Below are positions 53,031 to 64,000 of a stretch of 64,000 nucleotides of DNA, piece after piece. Every line of letters begins with the position of its first letter. The first letter of the stretch is position 1. Location of the stretch: NCBI GenBank assembly GCA_963277665.1, contig OY728143.1, forward strand, positions 537,698,394 to 537,762,393. Direction: 5' to 3'. A program made the translations under genes and the position numbers. This DNA is from Viscum album. Its lineage: Eukaryota > Streptophyta > Magnoliopsida > Santalales > Viscaceae. A model generated the notes under the pieces. The model did no database searches and was not told the origin of the DNA. It was given only the letters and a program-made list of their open reading frames with translations.

Positions 53031-55863
53031 GTTTTGTGGTTGTTAGGTTTGGTGTGTTTTTATGGTGGTATAATTTGATGTTTGGTGAGAATCTGGAGAG
53101 GTATCTCACATTGAGGTTGTTCAGAAACCCTTCTATCATCGTCTTGGGATTCGATTCTCTAGGGAGAGACTATTTTAAAGCTATATGATGAAATGGTATC
53201 TTCGCTGCTTCTCCAATAATTATGCAACATTAATTTTTGGAGGCACATGGGGGTGCATCAAGGAGTAATGGTGGATGCTTGACCTGTAGAAGAAATAATG
53301 ATGAAATGCACATCGTGTAACTGTATTAGAAGTCATAAAAGATGGTTTCACATTTTTTTCATGTCAATTTCACTACGTTCTATTATTAGGGTTATTTAAT
53401 TCAAAGGTGACATGTTTTTTTGGTTGAATCAATAATTAAAGAGTTACACGATATTTAAGGGGATTACATGTCATGTAATTTCAGATTGCTGTACAGTTTT
53501 ATTGGTTTTAGCTGCAAGGATTTTTACAGACCCCTATGGCCATTGTGTCTTCTCCCTTACTAGGCTTCCAATTACATTATCCTTCAGTGTTTGTAGATTC
53601 CATTTGATGAGGAGCTATCCATGGGATTCCGTTTTTGACCATTGGTGAGTTTACCTCTCATTCTCAACCTTATACTACTATTTTTAGGATGTTTTCTACA
53701 TTGGTGTTGTTTGGTTTGGGTTGTTTGTTGGGGATGCAGTTTTATGATCGTTAGTTATGATATAGGTTTATCTATGTTTTCCCATGGTGTGGTTGTGGTT
53801 TTTAGGCATTCCTCTTCTCCATGTGGTGGGTAGCGAGTTAATAATATTATTTGAGGTAGGATTTTTCCTGTTTCTAATTAATGTTTTTCATGTTGGTGAG
53901 GTTTACTTGTTTTTACAAATAGGTTATGGTTGTGGTACATTAATTAAAAAAATAATTTTTTTATTTGAGGTTGAATGGTAAATGGTATTGTTTCACTTTC
54001 TCCTACAAAATCGATATTATTGTGATCTTTGGAATTGTATGGGCTTGATGCCCTGCTGAAATATGTAGTCTTTTGGGATTTTTTTATTAAATAATTGTGA
54101 TTTTATTTCTTTTTTTGTTGTCATTGTTTTGATATAACACTAAAATCGAAATTGAATAACAACTTGTATTTAGAGAATAAGCATGTTTCTCGAGGATTAT
54201 GATTTGTTTGATAAAATCCCTATAATATAGTGGAATGTGAAAAAAATACCATTATAAATATATAAATATATTATGATGTGTGGTGACGTGGGTTCATGGT
54301 ATGTTGGGCTGACTATTTGTGTGCATAAATTTTTGGGTGTCGAGGTGACAGTTTTCTTATCTGTGCTTATGTGTTGGTGAGGTTATATTGTTGTGGATGA
54401 CTGGTTACTTGTTACATATGGTTCATTTATACTATATTATTGAGTAGTGATGGAATAAATGAATGTTTAATATTGTGTGAATCAAAATAGGTTGAATTGA
54501 TTATTGGGAAATAAATTTTATGACGAATAATCTAATGATGGGTTCTATGATTAAATGTGGTTGATTCTAAATAATGAAATGAATGGGTGATTACATGAAA
54601 TTGGTTTGAAATCTAAATAGTGGTTTATGGATTGATGTGTGGTGTTATATATTTATATGTGGTCATGAAAGTGACAGTGTTTTGAGTTGTTTGTTTTCTT
54701 TAGAACCCACAGTTCGGGATTTATTGTTTGATTATATATATACGTGTATAATCCTTCATATTTCAATAACACCCCATCCACATTTACCAACTTGTGTTTA
54801 ACCCCCACATAGTCAATGGGGGTGTCTTTCTAAACATTTAAGAGGGATGATGGTTTGTTGGACACCTTCTCTAAACTTCACCATCATCAATGAGAAAGTG
54901 GAAAAGGTGCCATTTGTATGAGATGTGATTTGTGTGCTAGGTGTATTCAAGATGAGATTTGATATGTGCCTTTGGTGTCTTTAGGATGTGATATGTTTGA
55001 ATATCCTAACTGTGTGCTGGAGGGATGCGATGTGTTGTGATATTACATATGTGTGTGGGTGGGATGTTGCATGGTGTGTAGCCTATGTGTGTACAGATAG
55101 TATATTCTTTGGTGTGTGACCTAGGTGTGTGAGGTCAGGCTGTACTACGTGGTGTATCCTGGGTGTGTGTGGGTAAGATGTGATGTGGTAAGTTTGGAAG
55201 AAGTGAATGTTCCCGGATGCTTATTTTTGGGGTGTGAGAGCCTCTAATTAGGGTAAAAATAGGGGCAGAGTACCATATAATTCGTGGGATTTATATGATG
55301 TTATAGTAAATGGTGTGAATTATTTGGTGAGAATACATTGATGAGATTTTAATGGTTATTATACTTATAAGTGATTTTTTGTTATACTATTTTCTCACAT
55401 GTTTATTAATATAATTATTCCACATGCACCCGAGAGACATGGGATATCCTATTGAGTTTTCGTGAATGGTCACCCAAGGTATATAAAACCATTTTCAAGT
55501 TTCGTGGAGTATTTCAGGCAATGTAATAGGAACTTCTAGCTATGAAAATGTGAAATTTGCTATGTCACATCATTTTCTCTATATTTGTGTACATTCATTA
55601 TAGTCTTGTATCTGAATTAGTTCAATTTTTACATTCATGTCAGATGTATTGGGATTCCATATTATATTATGTTTTGGATTTTTTGTTGATGAATCATTTT
55701 ATCTCCCAATATTATGTTCTTATAATGGGTAATTCCTCACATACTAAGATATTTGTACAAACATATTTCTAGTCTCCAACCTAGGGACTACTGGAGGAAG
55801 GATTGAGGGGTCATTATCTCTCTCTCCTCTTTGCGGTATATTTGGAGGGGTGGATTAATGATA
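53030..55863 (+). repeat. 3' LTR of element B
   Basis: This is collinear with the 5' LTR once the nested insertion is removed, with strong blocks near 54,198 (GATTATGATTTGTTTGATAA), 54,772 (ACCCCATCCACATTTA) and 55,720 (TTATAATGGGTAAT). It ends near 55,863 in AATGATA, where the 5' LTR has GATAACA. The start is uncertain: similarity weakens upstream of about 53,125. Open frames such as 53,642-53,833, 53,784-53,981 and 55,557-55,772 lie inside it and are not genes. Confidence 0.8.
55073..55190. repeat. 38-40-bp imperfect tandem repeat in 3' LTR
   Basis: Three units begin GGTGTGTAGCC, GGTGTGTGACC and GGTGTATCC at 55,073, 55,111 and 55,151; each continues with a TATGTGTG-like or TGGGTGTG-like block. 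The 5' LTR shows only one clear unit, at 47,092-47,130 (AGTGTGTGGCCTATGTGTG). Copy number has therefore changed in one LTR since insertion. Confidence 0.65.
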
Positions 55864-58800
55864 GCTCCTTTCATGTTTTTTGTTTTATTTTCTCCAGTAA
55901 TTCTCCATATGCTATATTAGACACATTTTTCAAGGAATTATTATGTTTTACCCCATGGATTACATTAATAAAACTATAGTTAGGCTCTAAGGTATTTTGA
56001 TTTAAGCTATTTTGAATTTATATTGTCATGGAACCCTTGGTTACAACTTGGGTCTTGTTATTATTTATTTATCATTATAGGAATCAATGGTTACATCTCT
56101 AATACATTATCTATTTATTGGTCCCCCATTTGGATACATCCATGTTAGGACGAGGCTGGTATGGTCATCTGTGCCTACAATGAAGAGTCATTCCTAACCT
56201 TTTTATTTTTGGATGAATTTTATTCCATTTTTAATTATCATACATAAACACTATTAAATTTATATTAACTTGGTGAACCATTATAAAAACAATATTTGGT
56301 GTCCTACGAATTATATTTTTCACATTTGTAGAGATTCTGAATAGTTCACTGACATACATTAATGATGTAGTTCAGGACAATGAAATGTTATGGATCATAG
56401 ATTCATGATTTCACAGTGCATGGGATCTTGGATTATTATACCAAGATTTGTCTTGAGAATCTCATTGATTTTATCTATTTTAGACTTTCAACATTTTTTA
56501 TATCATTTTCTAATGCATGTATTTCTCCAGTTTTTGTATAGAAATATGAAATTATCCCCAATGAGTATATGAAATTGATAATGCAATAATTCATCAGTTT
56601 ATTATGGCGAGACGTTAAATTTCCTCCACTCATATTATTCTAATATTAAATATTATTCATTAAATACTATTATCCACTCTGACATGAGGGAATAGTATTC
56701 CCATAGAAAAACTATAACAACCAGATCCCTTTAAACATATCACTACCTTATTTTAATAATAATTAACATTTAAAAAAACCAAGGATAAAAAATCCTAGTT
56801 TCATTCGAAAATAGATACATAATTATAATGTATTAATCCAAAATAATAACATATTTTATTTTGTCTTTATAATATCCTCCAAACATCCTTTGAACTCATA
56901 TATCTACTTAGGATCACCCAAGGACTACCTGAGGAAATTTATGATTTAAAATGTCGTGTAAGATACTAAAAATGAGAATACATCACACCACATGTGTTAG
57001 AAGGAATAACATAATGAAATAAAAAGTCATGGAAAATGAATAGACATATGTAATCATAAATTACAAAACATGGGATCCTGTATTCATATAATCCAATTAA
57101 TTTTTAACCACCCTAAAACACGACATAAACTTGTGGCATGGTTTATTTCACATAGAGGAGAACAAGACCATGATAAATACCATGACCATTGCACATAGTG
57201 CATTCGTCAAGGCTGGCCATGGAAACCATTGCACATTTTGTAACCTGAGAATAAAAATTACCCAATGAATTAGATTACTATTTGGTCACACCCATCATAA
57301 CATGTTCATGAATATGTGTTCTACATGATGAAATATACACAAATAATCAAACATAAACATAAATTTTATCCCTCGGAAGAATGGGGTATCCAAATCAAGT
57401 CAAAATGCATAAAAATTTATTATCATAATGGCACCAATGAATGAATGGATTAAAATAATAAATGGACCACAATATTATATAATTATCATAAATGATGATA
57501 ATTGATATCAAATAGAGTTTAAAACATATAAAAATATATTTTATGAAACATTATAAATAAACCATTTTATAGTGGTTTAAGGAAAATATTAAATATTGGA
57601 AAATGAATATTTATTTTCATAAAAAATAAATTAAAAATAAAATTTCCCAATAATGTTAGTTATTTTAGAAAATTAATGGTGAATTAATAAATATTATATT
57701 TTATATTTCAAAACGAGTATGAAATTGGAATTTTCCATTTAATATGGTCTGCTTATCGAAATGAATTTAGAAGGGAACCTTTATTAAAAATGAATTTTCC
57801 CCTAAAAGATTGATTATATGACATGGATAATTGAGAATGAAAAATATTAAAGGAATTTATTATAATTTTATATAAATAAATAATAATTACTTTGGGGTAA
57901 TGTTTTAGAAAACACAACCCAATGAAAAAATGGAGGTCCAGAAAGAATCTCTTACCATATGTCTAAAAGTGTAATATAGTTGAAATTTATGTCTTGAAAA
58001 TTAAATACAAATACTTTATGTAATTAATTAATAATAGTTTTTACATTTATTTTTTTTATAGTAATAATATGATGTTTTTTGATGAATTTTTTTGGTGAGT
58101 TATAGGAAACACTAACATAATTGTGTAGTGTTCATTTCGTTGGTTTTCACAAATGGTTCATTTTTATATGTTTATGGAAAATCATGCAGAATGATTTTAG
58201 TTATCCAAAATTTAAATTATATTTCATTAATAAAGTTCTATAAGTTTATTTTTTCTTGTATATGTGTTGCTTATTTGGATTTATGATGAATCATTAGATA
58301 AAAATTTCATTACAATTGAATAGATTAGTTTGGTATTTTTTTGATCATCACAAACTAGTTTTGACAAATTATTTTATAATATATATACATATATATATTG
58401 GATCTTGAAAAATAAATAATATGTGATAGAAATTTTATAATTTGGGTCATACATAATTTTATATGACCATCCTGGATGGCGGAATTGGATAATGAAAACT
58501 CCTCATCTTAGATTGCAATAAATCAACACTTCATGAATATTGTTTTCTTGTAAAAAATGATGGAAAATAAATGAAGATGGGTTATTCCATTTACATAGTA
58601 ATATTTTTTTATATTATGATATACCAAATTTACCCTACCACTTGGATTGTGATTGGTGAGGATTGGATAAGAAAATAAAATAAATTGGAATGAAATTAAA
58701 AGAACACGAGAGAGGTTTTTTAGTCTTGAATTATTCCCCTTCAGAACCTCCTTGATGAACATGTGATAAATTTTTTATTAAAACCAAATGATCATGTATA

Positions 58801-59640
58801 TAATTATTGAATTGATTGTGATGAATTTGGATAGATTCAATGATTTAGAGATATGAGGAAAACTTGTTTCTTGGGGTCATATTTATTGTGGGGGAGAGTG
58901 GAATTTTTTGATTAATCTATTCGATAAAAAATTATTCGTTATGATGACTATGAATACTGCGGATTCTTTTGAATATATATAGTAAATAATTCTTTTTATT
59001 TCAAAACTAAGGCCAATTAATTCATCCAATTATCATAGATGACATAATATTTCTTGTATTTTTCTTATATTATAATTACAAAAATTCACTATTAAAAAAA
59101 TCAACTATTTTTTTTAAAAATCTAAACATTATCTTATTTGAAATATAGAATAAAAAATGGAACCCATTTTATAAAAAATATTTTCTAAATATGAGAAATT
59201 GAATTTTTTTAAAAAATCATCATTTAGAAAAACAAAAATAATTTTTAAAATTATAAATGATTTCATAACACATTGAAAAAATAATTATTGTTGCATAAAA
59301 TTTTGGTATAATCATAAGACAAAAAATAACAATTCTAGAATCTATTTTATAAAAATAAAAAGGATTTTAAATCCATATTTTATTTATGAAATTTAAAACA
59401 ATCATTCATATATGTAAAAATTAATAACACCTAATCTATCATATTCAAAAAAGTATTGACATTTACTTTGATATAATTATATCATATTTTTATTTATTAA
59501 ATGGATAAATTTTATATATACTTTTACAGGTGAGGTAACTACTCTATTTTCAAGATTTCTATTATTAAGGGTTACATTATTGTCTCATAGGCCATGATAC
59601 TATTATATTATTAATGGTTCCAATATTTTTATAAATACAT
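55864..59640. other. A+T-rich DNA between elements B and C, including C's 3' LTR
   Basis: No gene is supported here. Part of this interval must be the 3' LTR of minus-strand element C, which begins at 59,765 and runs leftwards; its far end is not visible. Near 57,150-57,240 there is a less A+T-rich patch in which ACCATTGCACA occurs twice (about 57,188 and 57,226). Short frames at 56,390-56,572 (plus) and 58,523-58,762 (minus) are not recognised and are probably chance. Confidence 0.5.
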
Positions 59641-59699
59641 CTTATTTCTTTAATACATCATTTATATAGTGTGAAATTTTTTCTATAGGTGATTTTATT

Positions 59700-59765
59700 T
59701 GATTTATACAATATAACATAATTATATGAATGTAATTTTAATTTATAATATTTTAGGTCACTACA
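59700..59765 (-). repeat. start of 3' LTR of element C
   Basis: On the minus strand the LTR begins TGTAGTGACCTAAAATATT at 59,765, immediately after the polypurine tract. TGTAGTGACC-type starts are common in plant Gypsy LTRs. It continues leftwards into A+T-rich DNA; only the beginning is delimited. Confidence 0.6.
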
Positions 59766-59766
59766 C

Positions 59767-59784
59767 TGATCCCCCCTTATAAAA
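59767..59784 (-). promoter_or_regulatory. polypurine tract of element C
   Basis: The minus strand reads TTTTATAAGGGGGGATCAG, followed directly by the LTR start TGTAG. AAGGGGGGA just before TG is the classic plus-strand primer site. It also follows the final Pol codons, which end in NFIRGDQ-like residues, as in the N-F-GG ending of many Gypsy Pol proteins. Confidence 0.7.
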
Positions 59785-59789
59785 TTTCT

Positions 59790-60245
59790 GACATAAAATT
59801 TTATATTACAAACTAATTGAAAAACATGTGAGGGTACTTCCATTTGATTACTTCCTCCCATTTCAATGATTCCTAATTGTACTTATGGTTCTGCTATACA
59901 ACTTTTAACAGGTGAGTTGTCATGTTTTTTATATCATTAACACTAAGATCCTATATTTTCACTTACTATTCCCCATCAGAGAGATCATTCTCCAATAATG
60001 CCACCTCTGAATTCAGAACATATAAGAGATTCGGTATGTAATTCCTTAAGATGGATACTTGGAATATACGTGTACATGGGACATGTTTGGTGCAATTGAT
60101 AGTATATAGACCATATGTCCAACAATATCAAGAATCCCAAATGGTTTGATGTACTTATGAAATTATATTCCCTTTTCCTAAATCTCATGATACTCATCAA
60201 TGTAGATTTGTGGAGGAATAACATGTCTCCAACCTTAAGCTCCAG
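59790..60245 (-). pseudogene. Ty3/Gypsy integrase C-terminal domain (element C)
   Basis: On the minus strand from about 60,245: MSPPQIYIDEYHEI-type reading (KSYAD region), then YIKPFGILDIVGHMVYILSI and PNMSHVHVYSKYPS. These match YIGPFEILERVG-VAYRLAL and PNMS-VH-VFHVSMLRK. A separate frame in the same place carries part of the block, so at least one frameshift is present. The domain runs to the polypurine tract. Motif order and spacing leave little doubt about identity. Confidence 0.82.
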
Positions 60246-60539
60246 GTCTCATCGATGATTGTCATAAAGACTATTCATTCCGCATTGGGATGCCCAAATA
60301 TACTACTAAATATTTTCACCTTTTATACCATTTCATCGACCATTTCAGGTCCTATCATGTTAAGTTCACTATTTTTATCACAACATGCTGATGTTCTCCA
60401 TCTTTTCCAATTAAGGGATTCATATGGAGCCATTTTAATGTTTGGATATACACTATTTTATCAGGTTACGTTTTCCAAAGGAAAATGATGGTCCAATACT
60501 GCCATGAAGTACGTAGATTACTCTATCAACCTCACTTAT

Positions 60540-60850
60540 TGTTTTTGAATATTCCAAAAAATTATCCTTCATTTGGAGGATGATAGGCTACCATGATGTC
60601 CTACTAAGTGTTTAGATCATGTTGGGGACATTTCCATAACTTGAAGGTGGATTTTTAATCTCAATCATAAACAATCAATAGTGGAAACTTATGAAACATT
60701 ATCAGTTCTATGATGTATATCCATTAAATATGGTACAATTAGAGGTTATCTCAATTTATGATAAATAGATATATCACTGTAAGGTGATCCACAATAACCC
60801 ATGTATCATTTTTCCTATGGGTTTCTTTATAAGTCTAGAGACAAATTCCA
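60540..60850 (-). pseudogene. Ty3/Gypsy integrase catalytic core (element C)
   Basis: Minus strand, in order: DTWVIVDHLTVIYLSI near 60,810-60,760 (matches D-IWVIVDRLTKSAHFLPI); FHKFPLLIVYD at 60,697-60,660 (matches LHGVPLSIVSD with the catalytic Asp kept, followed by a stop); and DIMVAYHPPNEG at 60,609-60,570 (matches STAYHPQTDGQSE with the Asp changed to Glu and the following residues degraded). Stops are frequent between blocks. The plus-strand frame 60,255-60,488 is a chance overlap. Confidence 0.88.
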
Positions 60851-61335
60851 AGGTGATTTTTCCGATTTACATTTTTTTCATCCCTATAGAATTTATTCTC
60901 TAGTATTCACTTTTTGAAACACTAGGAATATTGATATATATCCAAAGATCTCCTTCTAGATATTTTCACAGCAATATTTTTCTCAAAGATCTCGATCCAT
61001 GTTTATTATCCTTACATGAATAGAGATAGTTCATCTATTTACATCATTAAAAAGAATTAATAGTATTGGATGGTATGAATGGTCATGACCTAAATATCAT
61101 GACTCCATTCCCATCCATTTGTAATTCCTAGGATTTCCCATTTCTAATAGCTTCCACCTTTTTCTAAATTTCCACATCATTTAAATAAAAATCAATTATT
61201 TTATCCTTATGGGATGATAGAAAAGTAATTTGATATATGATTGATTATGTTTCATCATGGATGATTACCATGACCATCCCTTGAACATCTATCAATATTG
61301 GATCCTTTTAAATTCTTATTATTGATAAGAATTGT
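60850..61335 (-). pseudogene. integrase N-terminal region, badly decayed (element C)
   Basis: This is the space between RNase H and the integrase core, where the HHCC zinc-binding domain should be. Near 61,120 the minus strand reads WKWEW, which may be the PEWKWE segment before the core, though it is about 270 bases further from the core than expected. No HHCC cysteines or histidines can be placed with confidence. Confidence 0.4.
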
Positions 61336-61580
61336 ATGTCTTTTCAATATTGAGAATCCATCATCATATTTTCTATATTAGGATGATAGTATAGTGGGAA
61401 GTTGAAATCCTTTACGAGCTGTAACCATCTTTATTGTTTCATATTATGTTTCCTCTATGTGAATAAATATTTCAGGCCCTTATGATCTATATATGTCTCA
61501 AGATTCCTCACATATAGAAGTTTCCACTGTATTTTAAATTCATAGATCACAACTTCTAACTCCATATCATGCATGGGATA
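61335..61580 (-). pseudogene. Ty3/Gypsy RNase H (element C)
   Basis: From 61,575 the minus strand reads MHDMELEVVIYEFKIQWKLL, then LETYIDHKGLKYLFT, RKHNMKQ, RWLQLVKDFNFPLYYHPN and IENMMMDS. This matches the full Gypsy RNase H tail: HDLELAA-VFALKIWRHYL, E-YTDHKSLKYIFT, KELNMRQ, RWLELVKDYD--I-YHPG, KANVVADALS. The Asp of the TDH block is kept (IDH). Only two in-frame stops interrupt the stretch, making it the best-preserved domain in the window. Confidence 0.92.
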
Positions 61581-61949
61581 GTTTTTGACACAAAATTTTT
61601 GTTATATTGATGTATAGTATATTACTTTATTATTTTTCTTTAGTAAACACCCTAATCCCTTTTTTTGAAGTATTCATGTACCCGAAAATGATATCCCATC
61701 ATTTTGGTAGTGTCTGCTCCAGTGTAGTGATAATCCTTGTTTCATTTCTAATTGATTTTCAAATTCACTGGTCTATAAAAAAATTTCTCCATTCAGAGTC
61801 ATCTTGGTTAGTACTTTTGAAAATCAGGATATATTTCTCAAAATATAATTTTTAATACAGAAATAATCCTAAGATCCTACATACCACCATTATATACATA
61901 GTCTAGGGTCACATTATGAATACCATTGATTTTGGAGGGACCATAGATT

Positions 61950-62525
61950 TCATGTTACTATGCATTACATTCCTAGTGAATGATACTCCCACAATCATAG
62001 TCTCTTATTTAATATACATTTCATATGGGTTCTCCCTTCATAAATTCAATATAATAGTATTTAGATAATAATAATGTTCCTTCATCTCTCTGGGTGTATA
62101 TTATTATATCATCAATAAATACAACAACATATTGGTTGAGAAAATATACAAGGATTATATTGATTAAATTGAAAAAATTTATTGAGAATTAGCGAGTCTG
62201 AATAGAATCTCTGTGATCTCATAGTGTCTATACCATTTTTGAAAGTTTGTCTTAGGAATATTTTATTACTGAACCCTTAGCTGGTGAAATCCTTGCAGAT
62301 GGTCCACCTTAGATAAATAATTATCCACATATATTATATTAATGATGTAATATATCCGTTGAAGGGGATAAATGTTTTTTTATTTTCATTATATTTAGGT
62401 CACAATAATCAATACCGAGGAACATTTCACCATGATTCATATTGTAAAAGTGTACTGGTAAAACCCAAGGTGAAGAAATTTCATACATAACACCCTTATC
62501 CATATTCTCATATAACAACATATTT
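61950..62525 (-). pseudogene. Ty3/Gypsy reverse transcriptase (element C)
   Basis: The stop-free stretch at 62,521-62,339 reads GVMYEISSPWVLPVHF and then MFLGIDYCDLNIMKIKKHLS, matching GFIRPS-SPWGAPVLF and LRMCIDYR-LNKVTIKNKYP. It continues with GFHQLRVQ, NIPKTNFQKWYRHYEIT and FRLANSQ, matching [26 protein letters not shown] and FGLTNAP. At 62,140-62,101 the minus strand reads LNQYVVVFIDDII, so the catalytic FIDD box is intact. A shift separates the FIDD block from the frame before it. The part from 61,950 to 61,580 is the RT/RNase H connection. Confidence 0.93.
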
Positions 62526-63300
62526 ATTTCACCTAGCTCAATGGTGGTTATACTCTATGGGGTATTTTAAATTTTAAAATATCTTTGAATATGTTTAATT
62601 GTGAACTAAAACAAAAAATTTGGAGAAAGACTAGATAGCGCTTTAATAAACAGAGTTTCATTGTCCCTCAAAATGGATATAACTTTGAGCATCATTCTCT
62701 TCATTATATAAAGAATTTGAGAAACATATTAATGATCATAATGAAATAATATCAACAATTGAGATGACTATTGCATTGAAGTGTCTACCTCCTCTTTTCA
62801 CTAGTAAATAATTGAAGGACACCTTACGATCTGATGAGTGAACTCACATTCCTAACTGTTGATGTTTTATTTAAATGATATCCAATCCAAGCCCATTATA
62901 TCATCAAACTTCACAAAATGATTTAAGACAAGATTTTCATAGTTGTTCAACAAAAAAATTAATTGGGGAGGAGTTATATTCATTTCATGCAAAAATTTTC
63001 CACTTAATGTTATCACAAATTACTCAACCTCCATATGTTTAGGTGGTGTTTTAATTGTTATAATAAACATACATGATACGAATGAACGTGTTTAATTGTA
63101 ATAAAATAAAATTTTATTTATTCATGATTGAAAAACCAATATACCTATCACAACAACATTATATGGCTCTACTTTAGTAGTAGTGAAAGAAAATTCCCTT
63201 TCACTGATTCCTTGGATGTTGTTTTTGTTGATTGCCTCAAACAACCCTTTGGTTACGGAAATTATTCTCATAATACCCATTTTACTTAATCTTTAAACTC
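62526..63300 (-). pseudogene. protease and RT lead-in region (element C)
   Basis: Lies between gag and the first RT block on the minus strand. Near 62,900 it reads FCEV then YNGLGLDII, which may be a remnant of the protease distal block, but the D-S/T-G active site is not readable. Identity rests mostly on position. Confidence 0.45.
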
Positions 63301-64000
63301 TAATACGTTGGATGGGTGTTTATTTGACATTTCATTTATTCATAAAAAATATTATGATTCTTAATATCGCTTAGAGATTTGTTATTACGATTCCTCATTC
63401 ATCCATATTTGAATTTTTTTTGGTTCCATATAAATAGTTTATAGGATGATTGTTCACATAATTTTTAAATGTGTAAAATTGGGATTTATTTCTGTCATAT
63501 AATTTATCAGTTGATCCACCAATATTAAACTCCATTTTTTACTATTTATCTCCAAGTCCATGATGACACTAAGAGTCTCTGATCTCCATATCAAACATTA
63601 GGGATCAACAAAAAAACACACAATATCTTTCAAAGTCTTGAAAAACCAATTTTTTTTATAGAATCTAATTTAGTCTTCAAAACAAGTTATTGAAATTTTA
63701 TTCGAGGTTCATGAAAAAGAAAAAGGTGTATTGTGCATATATTGTTTTCTTATATTCAGACACCTGATAGAAACATCATCATTTTTATTCATATTTAGAA
63801 ATTCTATGTCCATTTAAGGATAGTGATTTGAGGAAATTTATTTATTGAAAAATATATTCCAAAAATCATCTCATTCCATGGAACTGATTTTTGCATTCGA
63901 ATTCATGTTCTTGATCAATTTCCACACGTAATCAGCTTCCGTATCAAAATGATAGTCCACATACAAACACATGTCTTCTTCTATGCAATATAGGAAATAT
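63300..64000 (-). pseudogene. Ty3/Gypsy gag remnant (element C, cut by window edge)
   Basis: On the minus strand near 63,950-63,850: DTEADYVWKLIKNM and then SVPWNEMIFGIYFSINKFPQ. These resemble the gag segment L---A--WW--IK-M...VTWEEF---F--KYFP. The frame is then broken. Gag lies upstream of RT on this strand, as it should. The N-terminal part is beyond the window. Confidence 0.6.

Larger units (their letters stand above)
42650..55863 (+). mobile_element. Ty3/Gypsy retrotransposon B, full-length but decayed
   Basis: Two related LTRs enclose a primer-binding site, gag, protease, RT, RNase H and integrase in Gypsy order on the plus strand. Without the inserted LTR at 44,686-47,012, the element is about 10.9 kb. 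The LTRs are strongly diverged from each other by eye, so insertion is old. The C-terminal integrase blocks (KSYADH, VGHIGKVV-type, ESTWER) and the initiator-Met primer site fit plant chromoviruses, perhaps Tekay/Del; the sublineage is an inference. Every frame carries stops, so the copy is non-autonomous. Confidence 0.85.
59640..64000 (-). mobile_element. Ty3/Gypsy retrotransposon C, partial in window
   Basis: Read on the minus strand from the right edge: gag, protease region, RT, RNase H, integrase, polypurine tract and LTR start. This is the Gypsy order. The element continues beyond 64,000, so its 5' LTR is not in the window. It is opposite in orientation to elements A1, A2 and B. Stops and frameshifts are common, but motifs are better kept than in A2, suggesting somewhat later decay or lower methylation. 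Confidence 0.85.

Overview
This window looks like repeat-dominated nuclear DNA from a plant with a large, transposon-rich genome. The grounds are extreme A+T richness, very few CG dinucleotides, and several decayed Ty3/Gypsy LTR retrotransposons whose Pol motifs resemble plant chromoviruses. I found no intact protein-coding gene, tRNA, rRNA or CRISPR array. All longer open frames are either fragments of decayed retrotransposon polyproteins or chance frames. The species cannot be named from the sequence alone.

Layout: (1) Bases 1 to about 420 hold the end of a plus-strand Gypsy integrase (element A1), entering from outside the window; a degraded LTR probably follows. (2) About 2.7-36.9 kb is very A+T-rich, with scattered AT microsatellites and no gene I can defend. 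(3) About 36.98-41.24 kb is a decayed plus-strand Gypsy internal region (element A2) in the order gag, reverse transcriptase, RNase H, integrase, followed by LTR-like sequence with a CCAAT/TATA-type motif. (4) About 42.65-55.86 kb is the best-defined element (B), also plus strand: a 5' LTR, a primer-binding site for initiator tRNA-Met in which every difference is a transition, gag, protease, RT, RNase H, integrase and a 3' LTR. Its 5' LTR is split by a much younger, CG-retaining LTR of about 2.33 kb on the minus strand (44,686-47,012), which carries five 39-bp tandem repeats. (5) About 59.77-64.0 kb is a minus-strand Gypsy element (C) that runs off the right edge. Its gag, RT (with an intact FIDD box), RNase H, integrase core, integrase C-terminal domain, polypurine tract and the first bases of its 3' LTR can be read. 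B and C are tail to tail, separated by about 3.9 kb of A+T-rich DNA that must include C's 3' LTR.

All the Pol regions are broken by in-frame stops and frameshifts, so none can be expressed as a polyprotein. In the sites I inspected the decay is mostly C to T and G to A, as expected of long-methylated plant repeats. Domain assignments rest on motif order and spacing read by eye; boundaries marked 'about' are uncertain by tens to hundreds of bases. I found no novel biological system. The most informative feature is the nested chronology of an old element, a young LTR inside it, and a minisatellite inside that.
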